Position numbers and translations under genes: made by a program
Part shown: positions 19,379 to 31,408 of the stretch, one piece after another
Position numbering within the stretch: position 1 is the stretch's first letter
Layout: each line of letters begins with the position of its first letter
Notes under the pieces: model-generated
What the model saw: the letters and a program-made list of their open reading frames with translations, nothing else
Database searches by the model: none
Told to the model about the DNA's origin: nothing
Source: Rhizobium leguminosarum
GTDB taxonomy: Bacteria; Pseudomonadota; Alphaproteobacteria; Rhizobiales; Rhizobiaceae
Assembly (NCBI RefSeq): GCF_001652265.1
Contig: NZ_LWBS01000220.1
Location: 1 to 64,000 of the forward strand
DNA length: 64,000 nt
Direction: 5' to 3'

Positions 19379-20623
19379 TCAGCCCGTGGCTTCCAGCGCC
19401 TTGGCCGGCTCCCTCACCCGAACCCTTGTGAGGAATACCCCGGCTGCCAGAAGGATGAGCACGGCGGCCGTGAGATACGGCGCGCCTGCAAAAGTGACGG
19501 GCGCCTCGGGCCGCGTGAAGTAGGAAAACATCTGCGTGAAGATCAGTGGCCCGACAATGGTGGTGATGCTGCTGAGGCTCGTCAGCGCGCCCTGCAACTC
19601 GCCCTGCGCCGACGGCGGCACCTTGCCGGCAGCGATGCTGCGCAGCGGCGGGTCGGCGACGTTTTCGATAACGGTCGCGACGATGACGACGTAAACCACC
19701 CAGCCCTCCCAGGCGAAGGCATAGCCGGTCAGTCCTGCAGCTGAAAAGCAGAGGCCGAGAAGAGCGGTCTTCCACTCGCCGAGCACCGGCACGATCCGCG
19801 GCAGAACCAGCCCCATGACGATCGCGGCGCCGATGCCGTAAATGCCGAGCGACAGACCGATCTGTCCCTCGCTCCAGCCATAGCGATAGGTCGAGACGAA
19901 CGACCAGACCGAGGGATAGACGGCATGCGCCAGGAAGAACAGGAACATGACGAGGCTGACCCAGCCGATGCCAGGATAATGGTGCATCTGGCGCAACGCG
20001 CCGAGCGGATTGGCACGTTTCCACTCGAACCGGCGGCGGTTCTTCGCCTCCAGCGTTTCGGGCAAAAGGAAGCAGGCGGCGATGAAATTGACAAGCGACA
20101 GCGCAGCCGCGCCGAGGAATGGCACACGCGGGCCGAATTCACCGAGGACACCGCCGACGACGGGGCCGATAGTGAAGCCGACACCAAAGGCGATGCCGAT
20201 CAGCCCGAAATTCTTCGCCCGGTTCTCCTCCGTGCTGATATCGGCGATATAGGCCGAGCAGGTGGCAAAACTGCCGCCGCTGATGCCGGCAAGCACGCGA
20301 CCGACGAACAGCATCCAGAAGCTGGTGGCGATGCCGCAGATGAAATTGTCGATCGCGAAGGTCAGCACCGAAAGCAAAAGGATCGGCCGGCGGCCGAAAC
20401 GGTCGGACAGGTTTCCGAGCAGCGGCGCGAACAGGAATTGCATGCCGGCATAGACGAGCATCAACCAGCCGCCGTCAATCGCCGCATCGCTCACGCTGCC
20501 GCCGGTCAGTTGCTCCAGATAGGCGGGCAGCACCGGCATGATGATGGCAATGCCGATAATGTCGAGGAAAAGGATGATGAAGACCAGGAAAAGGCCGCGT
20601 CGAACAAATTTCGGGTCAAGCAT
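19379..20623 (-). CDS. TetA-like major facilitator transporter
   Basis: A 414-aa MFS protein with 12 predicted membrane helices. It belongs to the drug:H+ antiporter group that includes TetA: the loop 2-3 motif A reads GNLSDRFGRRPILLLS, the helix 5 motif C region reads GIAFGVGFTIGPVVGG, and the N-terminal FIILFLDIIGIAIIMPVLP is typical of the Tet branch. Related chromosomal proteins are often annotated as tetracycline transporters without evidence that they confer resistance, so the substrate stays open. It is followed by the MATE gene on the same strand. Confidence 0.9.
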   Translation of the reverse strand: MLDPKFVRRGLFLVFIILFLDIIGIAIIMPVLPAYLEQLTGGSVSDAAIDGGWLMLVYAGMQFLFAPLLGNLSDRFGRRPILLLSVLTFAIDNFICGIATSFWMLFVGRVLAGISGGSFATCSAYIADISTEENRAKNFGLIGIAFGVGFTIGPVVGGVLGEFGPRVPFLGAAALSLVNFIAACFLLPETLEAKNRRRFEWKRANPLGALRQMHHYPGIGWVSLVMFLFFLAHAVYPSVWSFVSTYRYGWSEGQIGLSLGIYGIGAAIVMGLVLPRIVPVLGEWKTALLGLCFSAAGLTGYAFAWEGWVVYVVIVATVIENVADPPLRSIAAGKVPPSAQGELQGALTSLSSITTIVGPLIFTQMFSYFTRPEAPVTFAGAPYLTAAVLILLAAGVFLTRVRVREPAKALEATG

Positions 20624-21019
20624 GAGGCATCTCTACAGCGGTTGGTCCTGAAAAGACGATCTCGTCGCCGAGAGAGTGACATAGCTCAGAAAAGAAACTG
20701 AAACAATCCGTGAACATTTCAAAGTTTTTGATAATGCTAAACGGGAAATTTATGAGAGGCCTCAACCGGTGGGCGCGTTGCCGTTCCGGCGTCGGATAAT
20801 CAAGAGCCGCCCAGCGGATCGTCGGGCAATGCGTTCTCTTGCAATCGCCGCGACGGCATCCAGATCACAAGAGAGACCGTTCATTGTGCATTCCCCCGCA
20901 CGGCCTGTTTGATACTCTCCGATTATCGCCCGAATGCGAAAGCGGTAGAACGGCAGCATCGATGACGACGCCCGGGGCGGATGTGCGATCGCACCGCGGC
21001 GCAGAAGAAGGAGAAGACA
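20624..21019. other. 396-bp intergenic region between divergent exporter and reductase genes
   Basis: The region should carry the promoters of the TetA-like gene (minus) and of the aldo/keto reductase gene (plus, ribosome binding site AAGGAGAA just before 21020). Apart from one doubtful small ORF (20762-20884) nothing was recognised. Confidence 0.45.
20762..20884 (-). CDS. possible 40-aa arginine-rich small protein
   Basis: An ATG at 20884 is preceded 8 nt upstream by GGGGGA. The product (MNGLSCDLDAVAAIARERIA then an Arg-rich tail) is basic and short. Codon use is compatible with the neighbours but the ORF is too short to judge. It is reported because of the ribosome binding site and its position in a long gap. 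Confidence 0.25.
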   Translation of the reverse strand: MNGLSCDLDAVAAIARERIARRSAGRLLIIRRRNGNAPTG

Positions 21020-22015
21020 ATGCAGACCTATCGTTTGGGAAAGACCGGACCCGATGTATCGGCCATCGGCCTCGGCTGCATGGGCATGTCAGGCATGTAC
21101 GGCCCGTCCGACCGTGCAGAAAGCATCGCGACGATCCATGCAGCTCTCGATGCCGGCATCAACCTGCTCGACACCGGCGATTTCTACGGCATGGGCCATA
21201 ACGAGATGTTGATCGGCGAGGCATTGAAGGGCCGCAGGCGCGAAAACGCCGTCATCAGCGTCAAGTTCGGCGGCTTGCGCGATCCCGTCGGCGGCTGGAA
21301 CGGCATTGACGCCCGCCCGGTCGCGGTGAAGAACTTCCTCAGCTATACGCTGCAGCGCCTCGGCGTCGACTATATCGACATCTATCGTCCCGCACGCCTC
21401 GATCCGAACGTGCCGATCGAGGACACGGTCGGCGCCATCGCCGACATGGTCAAGGCAGGTTATGTCAGGCATATCGGCCTGTCGGAAGTCGGCGCAGAAA
21501 CGATCCGCCGCGCCGTCACTGTGGCCCCGATCGTCGACCTGCAGATCGAATATTCGCTGATCTCGCGCGGCATCGAGGAGAAGATCCTGCCGACGGCACG
21601 CGAACTCGGCATCTCGATCACCGCCTACGGCGTGCTCTCGCGCGGCCTGATCAGCGGCCACTGGCAGAAGGGCCAGGGCGGAACGGCCGGCGATTTCCGC
21701 GCCTACAGCCCGCGCTTCCAGGAAGGCAATATCGAGCAGAACCTCGCTCTGGTGGAGAAGCTGCGTGAGATTGCCGAGGCAAAGAGCGTCTCTGTCGCCC
21801 AGATCGCCATCGCCTGGGTTGCCGCCAAGGGCAAGGATATCGTCCCGATCATTGGCGCTCGCCGCCGCGATCGGTTGACCGAGGCGCTCGGCTCACGCGC
21901 CGTCGATCTTTCACCAGAAGATTTCGCCATCATCGAACGCGCCGTGCCGAAAGATGCGGCCGCGGGTGGGCGTTATCCCGAACACATGCTGCAGCATATG
22001 GACAGTGAGAAGTAG
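21020..22015 (+). CDS. aldo/keto reductase
   Basis: A 331-aa member of the AKR superfamily, NADPH-dependent carbonyl reductases with a TIM barrel. The N-terminal RLGKTGPDVSAIGLGCMGMS is typical of the YajO/AKR13-like group. Catalytic Asp51 and Tyr56 (NLLDTGDFYG) and Lys82 (VISVKFGG) are present. The fourth residue, normally His in a YQHR motif, is Ala125 in IYRPARLDP. The C-terminal cofactor segment includes VPIIGARRRDRLTEALG. I chose the ATG at 21020 because AAGGAGAA lies directly upstream. It is a single gene; the substrate is unknown. Confidence 0.9.
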   Translation: MQTYRLGKTGPDVSAIGLGCMGMSGMYGPSDRAESIATIHAALDAGINLLDTGDFYGMGHNEMLIGEALKGRRRENAVISVKFGGLRDPVGGWNGIDARPVAVKNFLSYTLQRLGVDYIDIYRPARLDPNVPIEDTVGAIADMVKAGYVRHIGLSEVGAETIRRAVTVAPIVDLQIEYSLISRGIEEKILPTARELGISITAYGVLSRGLISGHWQKGQGGTAGDFRAYSPRFQEGNIEQNLALVEKLREIAEAKSVSVAQIAIAWVAAKGKDIVPIIGARRRDRLTEALGSRAVDLSPEDFAIIERAVPKDAAAGGRYPEHMLQHMDSEK

Positions 22016-22073
22016 GCAAGGGATCGAAGGGGCTGCGATGTGCTTGTGCCATGCGCCCCTTCCTCTCTACTCC

Positions 22074-22994
22074 TCAAATCGGCCCGGAGAACGTATCGCA
22101 GGCCGACAACTGGCCGCTGTCGAAGCCGCGCTTGAACCATCTGACGCGCTGCTCCGAGGTGCCGTGGTTGAAGCTTTCCGGGACGACGTAACCCTGTGAC
22201 CGCTTCTGCAGCGTATCGTCGCCAATCTGCTGGGCGGCGTTCAGCGCCTCCTCCAGATCGCCGGACTCGAGCAGGCCCTTCTGCTGGGTATATTTGCCCC
22301 AGATGCCAGCGAAGCAATCGGCCTGCAGCTCGACGCGCACCGACATCTTGTTGGCCTCGGCCTCGCTCATGCGCTGACGAGCCTGGTTGAACTTCGGCAG
22401 GATGCCGAGCAGGTTCTGCACGTGATGGCCGACCTCGTGGGCAACGACATAGGCCTCGGCGAAATCGCCCGACGCGCCGAACCGGTCGGAAAGCTCCTGG
22501 AAGAACTCGGTGTCGAGATAGACCTTGTGGTCGCTCGGGCAGTAGAACGGACCTGTTGCCGATGATGCGGAGCCGCAGGCCGATGCCGTCGAGCCAGAGA
22601 ACAGCACGAGGCGTGGCTCCTCGTAATTCTGGCCCTGCGCCTGGAAGATGCCCTGCCAGGTATCTTCGGTCTCGGCAAGAACAGTGCGCATGAAAGCAGT
22701 CATCTCGTCATTGGCGGGCGTGCGTGTTCCGCCGGACTGGCTCTGCTCGTAGCCGGGACCGCTCGTCGTGCCGCCGGTATCGAGCACCTGCATCAGGTCG
22801 ATGCCCATCGCCTTGAAGATAAAATAGATGACGACGAGGAAGATGATCGTGCCGATGCTGAGGCCGCCGCCTGCCCGGCGAACGCCGCCGCCGGAGGGGA
22901 AATTAAAGCCGCCGCCGCGGCCGAAACCGCCGCCGGTCGGATCGCCGCGGCGATCCTCGATATTGTCGGACTGACGCCGGCCTCTCCATTCCAT
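22074..22994 (-). CDS. neutral zinc metallopeptidase (YpfJ-like)
   Basis: A 306-aa protein of the putative neutral zinc metallopeptidase family. The Gly/Arg-rich N-terminus (about residues 1-45) is followed by one membrane helix (about 46-65) and a large, probably periplasmic domain. This carries the zinc motif VVAHEVGHHVQNLLG (HExxH) and the downstream metal-ligand region ELQADCFAGIWGK. Two Cys in SACGS and FYCPSD may form a disulfide, as expected outside the cytoplasm. The substrate is unknown. It is on the minus strand, with 77 nt separating it from the DUF2306 gene upstream on the same strand. Confidence 0.9.
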   Translation of the reverse strand: MEWRGRRQSDNIEDRRGDPTGGGFGRGGGFNFPSGGGVRRAGGGLSIGTIIFLVVIYFIFKAMGIDLMQVLDTGGTTSGPGYEQSQSGGTRTPANDEMTAFMRTVLAETEDTWQGIFQAQGQNYEEPRLVLFSGSTASACGSASSATGPFYCPSDHKVYLDTEFFQELSDRFGASGDFAEAYVVAHEVGHHVQNLLGILPKFNQARQRMSEAEANKMSVRVELQADCFAGIWGKYTQQKGLLESGDLEEALNAAQQIGDDTLQKRSQGYVVPESFNHGTSEQRVRWFKRGFDSGQLSACDTFSGPI

Positions 22995-23071
22995 CTACGC
23001 TCTCCCCGGCAATGCCCGTGCTTGCACTCAAGCAATCTATATATCCGTCGGCGGCCGGAATTCCAGCGACT

Positions 23072-23572
23072 TCATCGGGCAATCAGGCGCTCGCGTCGCC
23101 GACGCAGCACGATTGCGATCAGGATCGAGCCGATCACCGCCGCAGCAAGGACAGCCGGCCATTCCGCGCCGGTGAAGATGACCGCATGCATGAACCGGCC
23201 AGGCAGGAAAGTGAACAGGCCGGCAAGGACGATGCCGCCGAAATAAAGGCCGGTGACGATGCGCTTGTGCAGGCGGATATCGCCGCGACGAGCCGCCGCG
23301 ATCGCATTCCAGCTGCCGAACAGCGTTGCGAGCGACAGAAGATGGATCGGGCTGAACCCGTAGAAGAGATCGAGTTCATGAATGAAGAAGCTCGACATCG
23401 CCGTGACAACCATCAGCGTCATCCAGATCCTGCCGAGCAGCCGGTGCAGCGGCGTGCCTTTGGGGCGCAGCAGGGCGTAGGCGCCGAGAAGTGCCGCCGG
23501 CGTAACCGCGGCGACATGGATCTGAACAGCGAGCGAGGTGTCGAGGAGCGGTTCGAGGGTCATGAGCGACAT
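23072..23572 (-). CDS. DUF2306 family membrane protein
   Basis: A roughly 166-aa hydrophobic protein with four to five predicted membrane helices. The family signature is visible: a first helix with HVAAVTPAALLGAYALL, then RPKGTPLHRLLGRIWM, a conserved His in FSPIHLLSL, and LHKRIVTGLYFGGIVLAGLFTFLPGR. Function is unknown. The start is uncertain: ATG at 23572 or 23563, and a TTG-initiated longer frame to 23602; no strong ribosome binding site distinguishes them. It is divergent from the LytTR gene. Confidence 0.75.
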   Translation of the reverse strand: MSLMTLEPLLDTSLAVQIHVAAVTPAALLGAYALLRPKGTPLHRLLGRIWMTLMVVTAMSSFFIHELDLFYGFSPIHLLSLATLFGSWNAIAAARRGDIRLHKRIVTGLYFGGIVLAGLFTFLPGRFMHAVIFTGAEWPAVLAAAVIGSILIAIVLRRRRERLIAR

Positions 23573-23649
23573 CCGGTTGAATTCGATCCCTGTTTCCGCC
23601 AAGACTCCATCTGCCTCAATCCGAACCGCGCGAACGGCAGGAAAACTTC

Positions 23650-24425
23650 GTGATTCACCCCTTCTTGCAATCCACGCTTCGCGAATTGCAGGTCTTTCTC
23701 CAATCCCGGCGCTTCTGGGGAACCTTTGCCGCGATCGTTCTGCTTTTTGCCGTCACCGGCCCCTACGGCACGATGGAAAGCATGGCCTTCGGCGAACGCC
23801 TCGCCTATTGGCTGACCCTGCATGCCGTTGCCTGGGCGATCGCCATCCTCTGCGCGGTCATGGCCGAAAGACTGCTGCGGGAGGTGATCGTTTCGATGTT
23901 CGCCCGCATGATGACGGGTTCGCTCATAGCCGCCCTGCCGATCGGTTTTGCCATCAGTCTCGTCGACTATATCTTCACCGGCGAAACGACCACGCTCGAA
24001 AGCGGCCTGCAGCGCGCGCTTTTTGCGGTGCCGCTCTGCGCCCTCTTCTGCCTTTTGACCTACATGGCGATGAGCCGGAAAATCGCCGAAGCCGCAGTTC
24101 CTGAGGAAACCAGCCCCGGCACCTCGATCCTTGACCGGCTGAAGCCTGAGAATCGGGCCCGCTGCTGCGCCTCTCCGTCCAGGATCACTATACCGAGGTG
24201 GTGACCGGCCGCGGGCGCGAACTGGCACTCTTACGTTTCGCCGATGCGCTGAAGGAAACCGCCGCAACGCCGGGCCTTCGCGTCCATCGCTCGCACTGGG
24301 TGGCCGACGCCCATGTCGAAAGCCTGAAACGCGACAATGGCAGGCTGCTGATCCTCACCCGCGACGGCACGAAAATCCCGGTCAGCCGCAGCTATGCCGA
24401 GGATGTGCGCCGTCGCTTCACGTAA
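23650..24425 (+). pseudogene. LytTR-type transcriptional regulator with four membrane helices, frameshifted
   Basis: A GTG start at 23650 (AGGAAA upstream) opens a frame with four hydrophobic segments (about residues 22-40, 52-72, 85-110 and 122-140) that ends out of frame at 24204. The adjacent frame then continues to 24425 with a textbook LytTR DNA-binding domain: RLSVQDHYTEVVT, RFADALKET, GLRVHRSHWVA and PVSRSYAEDVRRRF. The switch falls in the GGGCCC at 24155-24160. One extra G there would give ENRGPLLRLSVQDHY and join the two halves into a normal 258-aa membrane-anchored LytTR regulator. Either a true single-base deletion or a sequencing error in a homopolymer. Confidence 0.85.
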
Positions 24426-24694
24426 AGAAGTCGCGCCAAACGATTGACGGGACTCCCGCTTTCGCTCTTCCGGAAGCAGGGCGACGGCGAAATCCGGGTG
24501 GCGGTCGTGTCTGATGGGAAATAGTCTTTCGCGGCGTGTTGGATTCCTGTCGATTCCGCGATTTATGGGGTTCCGTTTGCAAATACATTTGCCTATAAGC
24601 CGCTTCTAGCCTGAAAAGACCCAGCATGCGCGACCCGACCCGGTGATCTCCCACCCTGGCCGGCTTTCTGCGCAGCCAGAAAACGGAAGCACTC

Positions 24695-28183
<3,489 letters not shown>

Positions 28184-28321
28184 GATCGATCCCCAAGCGG
28201 GTGCAGCGCGCGCGCCTGCTCCTGTCCCGAATTCGAACGAGATACAAGGCGCGGCCTTCGCGCTTCGTCCAATGCACATCTTCCGCGATCATGTTAGCAT
28301 TCCCGCAAACAGGGGGCGAGC

Positions 28322-29587
28322 ATGAGCAAGAATATCGTCATTCTCTTCGATGGCACGTCGAATGAGATTGCGGCGGACCGCACCAATATCCTCAGGCTTT
28401 TCGGCGTTCTGAAACGTTCGTCGACGCAAATCGTCTACTACGATCCCGGTGTCGGCACATTTGGCGCGGCCAATGCCTGGTCCAGGGCCTATCGCAAGAG
28501 CATCGAAGTCTGGGGCCTGGCGACCGGGTGGGGTCTCGACCAGAACGTCAAGGAAGCCTACCGCTTCATCGTCGACAATTATGAGCACGCGCCACGCGGC
28601 AGCGGTGAGGATAGCGACCGCATCCATATCTTCGGCTTCAGCCGCGGCGCCTATAGCGCCCGGGTTCTTGCCGGCTTCATCCATGCGCTCGGCATCGTCA
28701 GCCGGCACCATGTCAATCTCATCGATTATGCCTACAGGACCTACAAGGGCATCTCCGACAACGAAGCGAAGGCCGGTGGCTTCGCCGGCACGACCGACGA
28801 TGATGCTCCATCGGCCTTTTCCAGCATGCGGCTCTATGAAAGGACGCTGAAGACCTACCGGCCGAAGATCAAGCTGCTTGGGCTTTTCGATACCGTGGCC
28901 TCGGTGATCGAGATGGGCAAATGGTTGCCGCAGCTAAGGACCCTGCCCTTCACCAGGAAGAATCCGAGCGTCGAATGGTTGCGCCATGCCATGGCGATCG
29001 ACGAGCGGCGGACGATGTTCAACCCGATGCCCTGGACGCCGGGGCAGGAATATTGGGGCGGGCCATTCCGGCCGAAGGAGCCGGTGCCGCAGAACGTCAA
29101 GGAAGTCTGGTTCGCCGGCGTCCACGGCGACATCGGCGGCGGCTACCCGGAAAAGGAAAGCGGCATCATCAAGATCCCGCTCGAATGGATGATCAGTGAA
29201 ACCAGGCAGACCGGCCTCGACTATATCGACCAGACGGTCAAGGCAGTCGTGCTCGGGCACAACAGCAGGCCGATCCAGAACTACGTGGCCCCGAACGCGC
29301 AAGCCAATCCTCACCATTCGATGACCGCCGGATGGCGGCTTCTTGAATATGTTCCCCGCCGCGTGCCCGAAACCTCCTGGCGCAAGCGCGGCAACACGGA
29401 AGGGATCTACCTGCCGCTCCAGGATCGCCGTTTTATTCCTGACGGTGCGGTCATCCACCAGTCGGTGATCGATCGCGGAAATCTGTCCCCAAACCTGCCG
29501 CGGCAGGGAAGCTTCACGATAGAGCCATGGTCGGACCGCCCGCCGGCCAAGGATGGGCCGGACCATCCGCCTTCTGGACAATTTTGA
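28322..29587 (+). CDS. DUF2235 alpha/beta-hydrolase domain protein
   Basis: A 421-aa protein of the DUF2235 family, whose members include Tle1-type phospholipase effectors of type VI secretion. The N-terminal KNIVILFDGTSNE is the family hallmark, the nucleophile motif is FGFSRGAYSARVLAG (Ser107), and further family blocks are LLGLFDTVASV and VWFAGVHGDIGGGYPE. No signal peptide or membrane segment is seen, and no VgrG, PAAR or immunity-like gene lies beside it. A housekeeping hydrolase is therefore as likely as a toxin. The ATG at 28322 has GGGGGCGAG just upstream. Confidence 0.88.
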   Translation: MSKNIVILFDGTSNEIAADRTNILRLFGVLKRSSTQIVYYDPGVGTFGAANAWSRAYRKSIEVWGLATGWGLDQNVKEAYRFIVDNYEHAPRGSGEDSDRIHIFGFSRGAYSARVLAGFIHALGIVSRHHVNLIDYAYRTYKGISDNEAKAGGFAGTTDDDAPSAFSSMRLYERTLKTYRPKIKLLGLFDTVASVIEMGKWLPQLRTLPFTRKNPSVEWLRHAMAIDERRTMFNPMPWTPGQEYWGGPFRPKEPVPQNVKEVWFAGVHGDIGGGYPEKESGIIKIPLEWMISETRQTGLDYIDQTVKAVVLGHNSRPIQNYVAPNAQANPHHSMTAGWRLLEYVPRRVPETSWRKRGNTEGIYLPLQDRRFIPDGAVIHQSVIDRGNLSPNLPRQGSFTIEPWSDRPPAKDGPDHPPSGQF

Positions 29588-29772
29588 GGCGCACCACCTG
29601 CTATCGGGGCGGGCCGCGTTTCTTTCATGCGAATTTTCTGGAAATCGGCCTTGGCGATCTGCTATAAGCGTCCGACTAAGATTGTGGCACGGTTCCGAAG
29701 CTCCCCTTCGGGACCTGTTTTCTTTTGTGTTCGCCGCTGATTATGCGGATACAAAAAGTGAAGGACAGAAAA

Positions 29773-30249
29773 ATGGTTGAAAAGGTACCGATGACACAGG
29801 GCGGTTTCGTCAAGCTGCAGGAAGAACTGCGCTGGCGTCAGCAGGAGGAGCGCCCGCGAATCATCGAGGCGATCGCCGAAGCCCGTGCCCATGGCGACCT
29901 TTCCGAAAACGCCGAATACCATGCCGCCAAGGAAGCCCAGAGCCACAATGAAGGCCGCATCAGCGAGCTGGAAGACCTGACGGCGCGCGCCGAGGTCATC
30001 GACCTCACGAAAATGTCGGGCGACAAGATCAAGTTCGGCGCCAAGGTGAAGCTCGTCGACGAGGACACCGAGGAAGAAAAGACCTACCAGATCGTCGGCG
30101 ACCAGGAAGCCGACGTCAAGGCCGGCCGCATCTCCATCTCCTCGCCGATCGCCCGTGCGCTGATCGGCAAGGAAGTCGGCGATTCCATCGAGGTCAACGC
30201 GCCGGGCGGCTCCAAGGCCTACGAAATCCTCCAGGTTTCCTGGGGCTGA
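29773..30249 (+). CDS. greA: transcription elongation factor GreA
   Basis: A 158-aa protein, the same length as E. coli GreA. It enters the secondary channel of RNA polymerase and stimulates cleavage of backtracked RNA. The N-terminal coiled coil carries the acidic tip with Asp and Glu in [18 protein letters not shown]. The C-terminal FKBP-like domain includes [19 protein letters not shown] and [15 protein letters not shown] chose the ATG at 29773 (GAAGGA upstream) over a longer open frame from 29725. lpcC follows after 27 nt and may be co-transcribed. Confidence 0.97.
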   Translation: MVEKVPMTQGGFVKLQEELRWRQQEERPRIIEAIAEARAHGDLSENAEYHAAKEAQSHNEGRISELEDLTARAEVIDLTKMSGDKIKFGAKVKLVDEDTEEEKTYQIVGDQEADVKAGRISISSPIARALIGKEVGDSIEVNAPGGSKAYEILQVSWG

Positions 30250-30276
30250 TCGCCCGCCAGCCGCGAGACCCCTCCC

Positions 30277-31335
30277 TTGCCTGATATCCGTGACGTCGAG
30301 ATCGTTGCGCCCAATTTCAAGCGCCGGCTCTCCGGCGTCACGTCGACGATTGTCCAGCTCATCCCGTGCCAGATCCGGCTCGGCATCAGGATCGCGACAC
30401 TCGGCCCCGGCCTGCCGGAGGACCTGCCGAAACTTAAATGGCGGCAGCTCCTCGGCCTCTGGCGCCCGCCTGCGCGCCGGCGCCGGCGCATCTGGCACGC
30501 TCGCCGCAACAACGAGATGGCCGTCGGCATCCTGCTTCGCCATCTCACGCGCATGCCGCTGAAGCTTCTCTTCACCTCGGCGGCGCAACGCCGCCACACC
30601 GCCTATACGAAATGGCTGATCCGCCGCATGGACGCTGTCATCGCGACCAGCGACCGTTCCGGCTCGTTCCTCGAGGTGCCGCACACGGTCATCCATCACG
30701 GCGTTGACCTTGCTCTGTTCCATCCGCCGGAAACCGCAGAGGACGGCATCGCCGCCACCGGCCTGCCCGGCCGCCATCTCATCGGCTGTTTCGGCCGTGT
30801 GCGCCATCAGAAGGGCACTGATCTTTTCGTCAGGGCGATGATCGAACTGCTGCCGCAGCACCCCGAATGGACTGCCGTCGTCTCCGGCCGCGTGACGGCG
30901 GAGCATGCGGCATTCGCAAACAAACTCAAGGCGGATGTCGCGACCGCCGGGCTCAGCGACCGTATCCTCTTTCTCGGCGAGGTGCCTGACATCAAGGTCT
31001 GGTATCGCCGCCTGACGCTTTACGTCGCCCCTTCCCGCAACGAAGGCTTCGGCCTGACGCCGCTCGAAGCCATGGCTTCGCGCACCGCGGTGGTGGCATC
31101 GGACGCCGGCGCCTATGCCGAACTCATCGTCACGGGCGAGACAGGCTCAGTGGTCGCCGCCGGCGATGGCGAAGCGCTGACGGGGGCAATCGCGCCCTAT
31201 ATCGCAGATCCCGCTCTGGCGATCGCGCATGGCGAGAATGCGCTGCGGCATGTCAGGGCGAATTTCGCGCTGGAGAAGGAAGCGAGCGCGATCGGCGCCG
31301 TTTACAACAGCCTTCTCGGCGACAATCGCAGCTGA
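30277..31335 (+). CDS. lpcC: LPS core mannosyltransferase LpcC (GT4)
   Basis: A 352-aa glycosyltransferase that matches the R. leguminosarum LpcC I remember, which adds mannose to Kdo2-lipid IVA in lipopolysaccharide core assembly. It has the GT-B, GT4 layout: an N-terminal acceptor domain (RRLSGVTSTIVQLIP) and a C-terminal donor domain with GCFGRVRHQKGTDLFVRAM. The EX7E signature is NEGFGLTPLEAMASRTAVVA. Basic patches (RRRRRIWHARR) suit membrane association on the cytoplasmic face. The start is TTG at 30277, which keeps the family's N-terminus MPDIRDVEIVAPNFKRR; no ATG is near. It converges with dctA across a strong terminator. Confidence 0.9.
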   Translation: MPDIRDVEIVAPNFKRRLSGVTSTIVQLIPCQIRLGIRIATLGPGLPEDLPKLKWRQLLGLWRPPARRRRRIWHARRNNEMAVGILLRHLTRMPLKLLFTSAAQRRHTAYTKWLIRRMDAVIATSDRSGSFLEVPHTVIHHGVDLALFHPPETAEDGIAATGLPGRHLIGCFGRVRHQKGTDLFVRAMIELLPQHPEWTAVVSGRVTAEHAAFANKLKADVATAGLSDRILFLGEVPDIKVWYRRLTLYVAPSRNEGFGLTPLEAMASRTAVVASDAGAYAELIVTGETGSVVAAGDGEALTGAIAPYIADPALAIAHGENALRHVRANFALEKEASAIGAVYNSLLGDNRS

Positions 31336-31348
31336 GGCAGAAAAGAGG

Positions 31349-31374
31349 AACGGCCCGTTGGATGACGGGCCGTT
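31349..31374. terminator. bidirectional terminator between lpcC and dctA
   Basis: A perfect 10-bp stem (AACGGCCCGT at 31349-31358, ACGGGCCGTT at 31365-31374) with a 6-nt loop lies 13 nt after lpcC and 34 nt before the dctA stop codon on the opposite strand. A short ATTTT follows on the plus strand. Confidence 0.75.
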
Positions 31375-31408
31375 GCAAGAATTTTAGCACTGCGAACAGT
31401 TCGGTTAG

